From NCBI GenBank assembly GCA_019055375.1, contig JAHQIW010006188.1, forward strand, positions 110,780 through 174,779: a DNA stretch of 64,000 bases, written 5' to 3'. This document shows positions 59,203 to 64,000 of this stretch, one piece after another. Each line of letters starts with the position of its first letter. Within the stretch, counting starts at the first letter, position 1. Source of the DNA: Parelaphostrongylus tenuis. Taxonomy: Eukaryota; Nematoda; Chromadorea; Rhabditida; Metastrongylidae. A model generated the notes under the pieces. The model made no database searches, was not told where the DNA came from, and was given only the letters and a program-made list of their open reading frames with translations. The translations under genes and the position numbers were made by a program.

Positions 59203-60010
59203 TTGGCATTAACACCAAACATCAGCCAAGCGGAACGAATGTTGACTGATTTCAATAACGCCTGTGGAAAGATCGGTCTTCAACTGAATCTAACGAAAAC
59301 AATGTTCATGAGGAACGGGATGGGTTTCTAATGCCCCATTCACGCTCAACGGAACGACAATTTCCGAATGCTCCAGTTACATCTATCTAGGTCGTGAAAT
59401 CAACATGATGAACGACCTAGCCCCAGAGTTGAGCAGGAGGAAACGAGCGGCTTGGGGAACGTTTAAGAGCATCGAAGATGTAGTGAAGAGGACAAAGAAC
59501 ATCCGACTCCGTGCCCACCTTTTCGACTCGACAATTATCCCTGCCCTAACGTATGCAGCAGAAACCTGGTCGCTACGTAAGCAGGATGAAAGATCACTTG
59601 CCGTTATCGAACGCGCAGTCGAAAGGTCGATGCTAGGAGTATCTCGTATTTCGCAAATGAGACAAAGGATCCGAACTTCCGACCTACGTCAACGATCGAA
59701 AATCAGAGACGCCGTTCTACACGCCAGGATATCGAAAATAAGGTGGGCCGGACACGTGATGCGCTTCAACGACAACCGATGGACGAGAGCCGTTACCGAC
59801 TGGATTCCTCGGGACGTCAAGCGCTCTAAAGGAAGACCACTGACCCGTTGGTCCGATTTCTTCACGAAAGCGATGGAAGAAAGATATGATGCTCAGCGAA
59901 TTCCTAGAGCAAGGAGGACCCACTGGGCTACTCTTGCACGCGATAGGGAAAAATGGAAGAGTTGCTGGTACCCGCTCGAGTCACTCGACGATCAACGGGA
60001 CGACAGGTGA
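59203..60010 (+). pseudogene. RTE reverse-transcriptase C-terminal part, 5'-truncated
   Basis: Plus-strand residues begin LTPNISQAERMLTDF, then IGLQLNLTKTMFMRNG. A 1-nt insertion at about 59,317-59,322 shifts the frame, which resumes VSNAPFTLNGTTISECSSYI, then YLGREINMMNDLAPELSRRK. The frame is intact from the Met at 59,405 to the stop at 60,010 (201 codons), including RAHLFDSTIIPALTYAAETW, RSKIRDAVLHARISKIRWAG, HVMRFNDNRWTRAVTDW and GRPLTRWSDFF. This is the thumb and C-terminal domain typical of the family. The catalytic FADD motif is not present. It begins roughly where the 5' fragment at 3,220-5,346 leaves off, after a gap of some tens of residues. Confidence 0.93.
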
Positions 60011-62141
60011 TACAGGTGACATATACGATTGCGACATTCCGTTATATGAACATATATTGTGTGAATGTGATTTATCGTCTTGTGACGATAATATGAATAA
60101 GTGAACGTAATTGATGAAACTATGGATGTTGTTTATAACGGAACATGACTAGGCGGCGGAGCCCGTTTGGGGTTTGCTATGTTCGCCCCCAAATAGAAGC
60201 ACCGGCGGCGGAATCCAGTGGGTGAAGTATATAGTGTTAGCAGTGGGTCACTACTGATTAGATAGGGGCAGTAATCCCTTAACCGCGGTGGTGGGCCGAG
60301 CATTAGCCTAAGTGAGTTTGCTCCGCCACGTTAGTGGTATGTTCCACTCACAATTCTATTGAGTTCATCTGACAGTTGTTATGAACTCAACCTTATGATA
60401 ACACTTAGTTACATAAAACTAGATTATGTGGATCGAGAGCAATAATGGGTCCGATAATGAACTAAGGTGAGGTGGTCCGGCTGATGTCAGACGACCAGTT
60501 CGGATGATGGTCCGCGATCGAACTGCCTGTTGAGGTTGGTGGAAGCTGGTTGCCGCCCTCGCCACTTGGACCATTTTCTGTCTAAGGTCCTCTAGTCTCT
60601 GCGGTGCCACTTGCTCTCTAGAGCCATGGACCATCTGCGTTGCCTAAAATTATCATGTAAATTCCCGAAAAACATAGCAAAACTCCGTCGGGAGGTTTCT
60701 ATGGGATCGACGAACGCTGATAGGACTACCTCCGTTTCAAAGACTTCAAGCGTTTTCATGGCAGTGAAATGTCAAGATCAAAGACCAGTAGTTTTTCCGA
60801 TGACCTCTATGCCTTCGCTGCGGTTTGAATATGATTCATGCAGCAAAATCCTTGTGAGATCCTGCTTGATGTACTGGTCCGTTTGTCTCATCCAAAACTC
60901 TGATATTCGTTATATATTCCTTCTGAGAGCTTTCAAAGTATACTCAACAGAAAAAAACAAGCGATAGTTACGTCATTGGTCTGGAATTCTTTTCTTTCGG
61001 AATGCAAGATGTCATGTCGTGGGGAAGCACATGTAGATTGTGGCTTCCACCTCTCCTAAAACCGGCAGTGATATTATCGGTTTTAACAACTGCGGCCTTT
61101 TTACGCCTTACTATCGCAATTCAAAACTTTAGAGGGTAGGGCATTTTTTAAGTGACGATTTTAGGATAAGGCTGCGGAGAGCGGAAAGGCTGGCATGGAA
61201 ACAGCGCTTATAAGAACTGCAAACTGACGCACTTGATATCTCTTAACAGCGACGGCATTTGGTACGTCTCCTATTGTATTATGAAGCAGTCAGAAGCGTT
61301 CCAGTTGTGTTGTCAGTTATCAAAAACAGGAGCGCGTGTTTCAGACTCACAGTCTTTCAACTGGTTGCTAGTTACTCAAACGGTTCTCAAATGTTCCATG
61401 TTTTCAAGAAATTCTAGTTGAAAAGAAACAATGCATAGCACTTTTTATATGGACTATTCAGATTGATGGTCTTATACTTCATCTGGTCTAAATCAAAGAA
61501 AAAGATTCGTATAATCTATAGGTATTTTTTACTTTCCGCTCTTGTAGCAGTGCGAAGATGAGTATGCTATAATGTTACAATCATATAATCAATAAATCTG
61601 TATCGTGCAGGCACTGAAAAAGGCGCACTTGCTGAAACGATAGCCATCGAAGTGCTTCTACGTCACTGCAATTAGAAATATTGCTACACCTCACGTCAGC
61701 TAATCAAGATAGGTGTTCAAGTCTTACAAATGCTGTTATAATTATATATCAAAGGATGCTGAATGACTGTGAAGCTTTCAACCTAGAGCAGGAGTTGTAA
61801 GACTGTTTCACTTACGTCGAGGCGAACACAGTACTGTGATTTCTTCACACTTGATTCATAAAATTAGGCCTATAATCGTCAGCAACAAAGTGTTTCCCTG
61901 CCTTACACGAATTTTTATAAAACATTTTCCTTGTAACGACTTCACAGAGAGAAAAACAGCTCTCATAAACGCAAGGTGAAGCACAAAAGATTTGAGTTCG
62001 CATTAGAGTGTTCAGTGATATGATGGAGGCGGTGTTACCTCACTAAGAAAAATTATCCTAAACAGCCAGCAAATGTTTGCTTTTGATAAGACAATCATTT
62101 AAAAATGGCTAAGAGAAGTGGAGTATATTGCTAGTCCAAAA

Positions 62142-62463
62142 ATGGTGTTCTTATTTCGTGTCCTCTTCATTTTCGCTATTGTCTTGCCGTTAAACATATC
62201 AGGTATAAACCATACTACAAAAATTCAGTAGAAATCATTTTTGTTATCTCCCACCATTTTCAGTCTTTTGACAATCACGCCGTTTCTGCTGCTATTAGAG
62301 TTCTAGTAATTACTCGACAGCTCAAATCTGAGAATTTTAAAGGACTCATTTTTCTTCTCAAAAATTTTCTAATGTACTCTATAACAGAACAAACTTGTGT
62401 TTCACACTCACGTAGTTGTTTTCGTTGCCAATGGCTTAATCCCACAATTTCAGTTCTATTCAA
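62142..62463 (+). pseudogene. Candidate small secreted peptide gene, copy 2 (frameshifted)
   Basis: Exon 1 is 62,142-62,202 (MVFLFRVLFIFAIVLPL then NIS). The donor G|GTATAA is at 62,203, the intron is again 61 nt (62,203-62,263), and the acceptor is CCATTTTCAG. One extra base in the last codons of exon 1 changes the phase, giving an early stop after VF. In the phase used by copy 1, exon 2 stays open for about 67 codons: SFDNHAVSAAIRVLVITRQ, then KGLIFLLKNF, then a three-cysteine segment TCVSHSRSCFRCQWL, stop at about 62,464. The ancestral protein may therefore have been a longer, exported, cysteine-containing peptide. Which indels are real is not known. Confidence 0.35.
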
Positions 62464-63829
62464 TATCTAGAATCTCGACGATTTGCCGAAAAACACCTTT
62501 GTCTTTTTTAAACTTTCTTTGATGCGTAGTAGGAGTCAACAGGAATAGGGCTTCGCATTCGACTCTGCATTCTGGTTGGCTAATATGTATGAGCGACGTG
62601 TTACTCGATCGCGCGGTTGATTATCACCACAGCGCGAATCATATGATGCCTGCGATTTTTCTCTGTGAAGTTAGGGTTTTTTATCGTTTCCATCATACCT
62701 TCTGGTAAACACGCATGATTCTAGTACTCCAAGATTTTTCTGCATAGGCCCAATGCTTTTTATGCATGGACTTTGATTGAGGGTTATAGCTGCTTCATTT
62801 GGCAATTATAAAATGAAAAGCTCTTGTTTTGGAACGACAAAACAAAGTCTCTCTATATAATTCTCATTCAGCGTGCTAAAAAATGTTACGAAGCGAAGAA
62901 CAAATTTCTCAAATGAGTCACATGAATAGCGAACTTCCGAGAGGAATTGAAATGCTGCGCACAGCGCGTTATGAGAAAAATGCGATAATGAACTGCCAAC
63001 GATGCAAAAAGCAACCTTTCTTTAGCTGCAAAGACGTTAAAAAGGCTTTTCTAAAAAATCTCGAGATCAATGTGATTGACGAACACTAAGTGTGTGGAGA
63101 AAATTCCGTGCTCTGTGGAAAATATACAGAGCGTGAAACTCAAGTTTCTTCTGTCTCCCACAGCTTATATAAAGATCTTTTTCGGAGGGAAAACTATACC
63201 ACAGAAAATTATAGATTGGTTATAGTGATTGATAAGCCTTAGAAAAACAGAACGGCGGGAACGCCCAAAATAAATGAAGGACGGTTGAAGAATTCAGTGA
63301 TGATTATGAGCTTCCTATAACCGGTTTTGTCATAATTACTCTCTCGAGTTATCTTACAGAGTTCTAGGATTTAGGCAAACTAATAACAAGCTTATGATTG
63401 CCTCCTGAGAAGTGTGGAGTATTATAGAATCCTGCTAAGCCTTTTATTCGCTGAGTGAAAACTGTACAGTTACTATGCATCTCTCACATCTATGCGGGAA
63501 AATTATAATGCATATGGAGCAGCCCTGCGATTAGGTGTTGGTGTTAGTTTTGAAAATCAGTCCAATTGTAGCTAATCAGCAGTCGCGAACACTACTCCTT
63601 TGTAGGAAACGTGTTGTATAGTGGACTAAAATCACGCCTTATGGGGAATTCTTGAACTACACGTCTATGACACGTGATCGCGTGCGCTAAGCGATCTCCC
63701 GATCAGTACTTCGGGCATATTTTCGATAATGAGGTGCTACGACAATCCCACATGTATACTCGCACAAGATCCTTGCATTCGCGTACGTGAGTGAAAATAG
63801 TTTAGACTCCCGAAAAGGTTTACTCTTTC

Positions 63830-64000
63830 TCGTAAGTTTGGACTGGAGCAATATGCACTACATTTCAACCGAAGATCAATAGTGCCAACAACTTACTCTG
63901 AAGTATGCGCCATGGCCTTAACTCATTTCTGCGTAGCTTCAGGCAGAAACAATTACCGCCATATTCTTTATTTAGAATTTTATCCGAGCTTAAAATGATA
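63830..64000 (-). mobile_element. Left arm of mariner relic (copy 2 of 11,299 element), cut by window end
   Basis: It matches 11,290-11,460, including GACTGGAGCAATATG and the minus-strand mariner C-terminal remnant near 63,905-63,945. Confidence 0.65.

Larger units (their letters stand above)
58928..60705 (+). mobile_element. RTE-type LINE, 3' part with 3' UTR
   Basis: Copy 1 is uninterrupted at the matching site (8,120-8,140), which defines the insert. ATGGG occurs at both edges (58,923-58,927 and 60,701-60,705), consistent with a 5-bp target-site duplication, though short. Coding sequence runs 59,203-60,010. A roughly 690-nt 3' UTR is GC-rich (GGCGGCGGAGCCCG near 60,155). 5' truncation is typical for LINEs. 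Confidence 0.88.
55150..64000. repeat. Segmental duplication, copy 2 (partner of 1-11,460)
   Basis: Collinear with the start of the window (see the copy 1 entry). It lacks the 1.1-kb segment and the 5' RTE insertion, has a private insertion of about 200 bp near 55,430-55,630, and carries the 3' RTE fragment. The candidate coding blocks are generally more decayed here than in copy 1. Confidence 0.93.

Noticed and set aside
1..64000. CRISPR array, bacterial operon, phage or defence island
   Set aside because: There are no regularly spaced short direct repeats, no dense ORF arrays with ribosome-binding sites, and no bacterial protein families. The repeats present are eukaryotic transposon and tRNA-derived types.

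Overview
This window looks like eukaryotic, AT-rich, gene-poor nuclear DNA from a nematode, most likely a strongylid (hookworm-like) roundworm. The evidence is an RTE-type LINE protein of the kind I associate with hookworm genomes, at least seven mariner-family relics, candidate introns of about 61 bp with nematode-type splice sites, many tRNA-derived repeats, and no bacterial operon structure. The species assignment is an inference. No complete, recognisable host gene is present. Most open frames are short and read through repeats.

Layout. (1) Bases 1-11,460 and 55,150-64,000 are two diverged copies of one segment in direct orientation, offset by about 55 kb and cut by both window edges. Each copy carries insertions the other lacks. 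Copy 1 holds the 5' half of an RTE LINE (endonuclease plus the first part of the reverse transcriptase), joined to an odd GC-rich, homopolymer-laden stretch (5,347-6,255). Copy 2 holds the 3' half of an RTE at a different site (58,928-60,705). The duplicated segment also contains the best small host-gene candidates: a signal-peptide exon with a 61-nt intron (9,606-9,762; copy at 62,142), a block far more conserved than its surroundings (6,340-6,660; copy at 57,190-57,510), and two other exon-like blocks. (2) 11.3-31.7 kb is a repeat field: a mariner relic with inverted 3' ends, a 2.6-kb palindrome, a 27-bp perfect inverted-repeat pair, a nearly full-length dead mariner, several copies of a foldback family with an ACACGTGTTTC core, and tRNA-like repeats. 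(3) 31.76-40.14 kb contains a 2.3-kb unit present twice, with a third diverged piece inside copy 1, plus mariner and RTE scraps. (4) 41-46 kb has a third mariner with inverted ends, beside a fragment that looks like real protein-coding sequence, and a short mariner deletion derivative with terminal repeats and TA flanks. (5) 46.7-55.07 kb is a direct tandem duplication of about 4 kb containing repeated modules with tRNA-Gly-like sequence.

The genes do not form a pathway. The window records repeated duplication, inversion and transposition. The most interesting biological lead is the duplicated small secreted-peptide gene. The most interesting structural leads are the recurrent head-to-head mariner 3' ends, the large palindrome, and the two complementary LINE halves. 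The GC-rich and T-rich stretches next to both LINE halves may be assembly or consensus artefacts. All homology statements come from reading by eye; no search or alignment was run.
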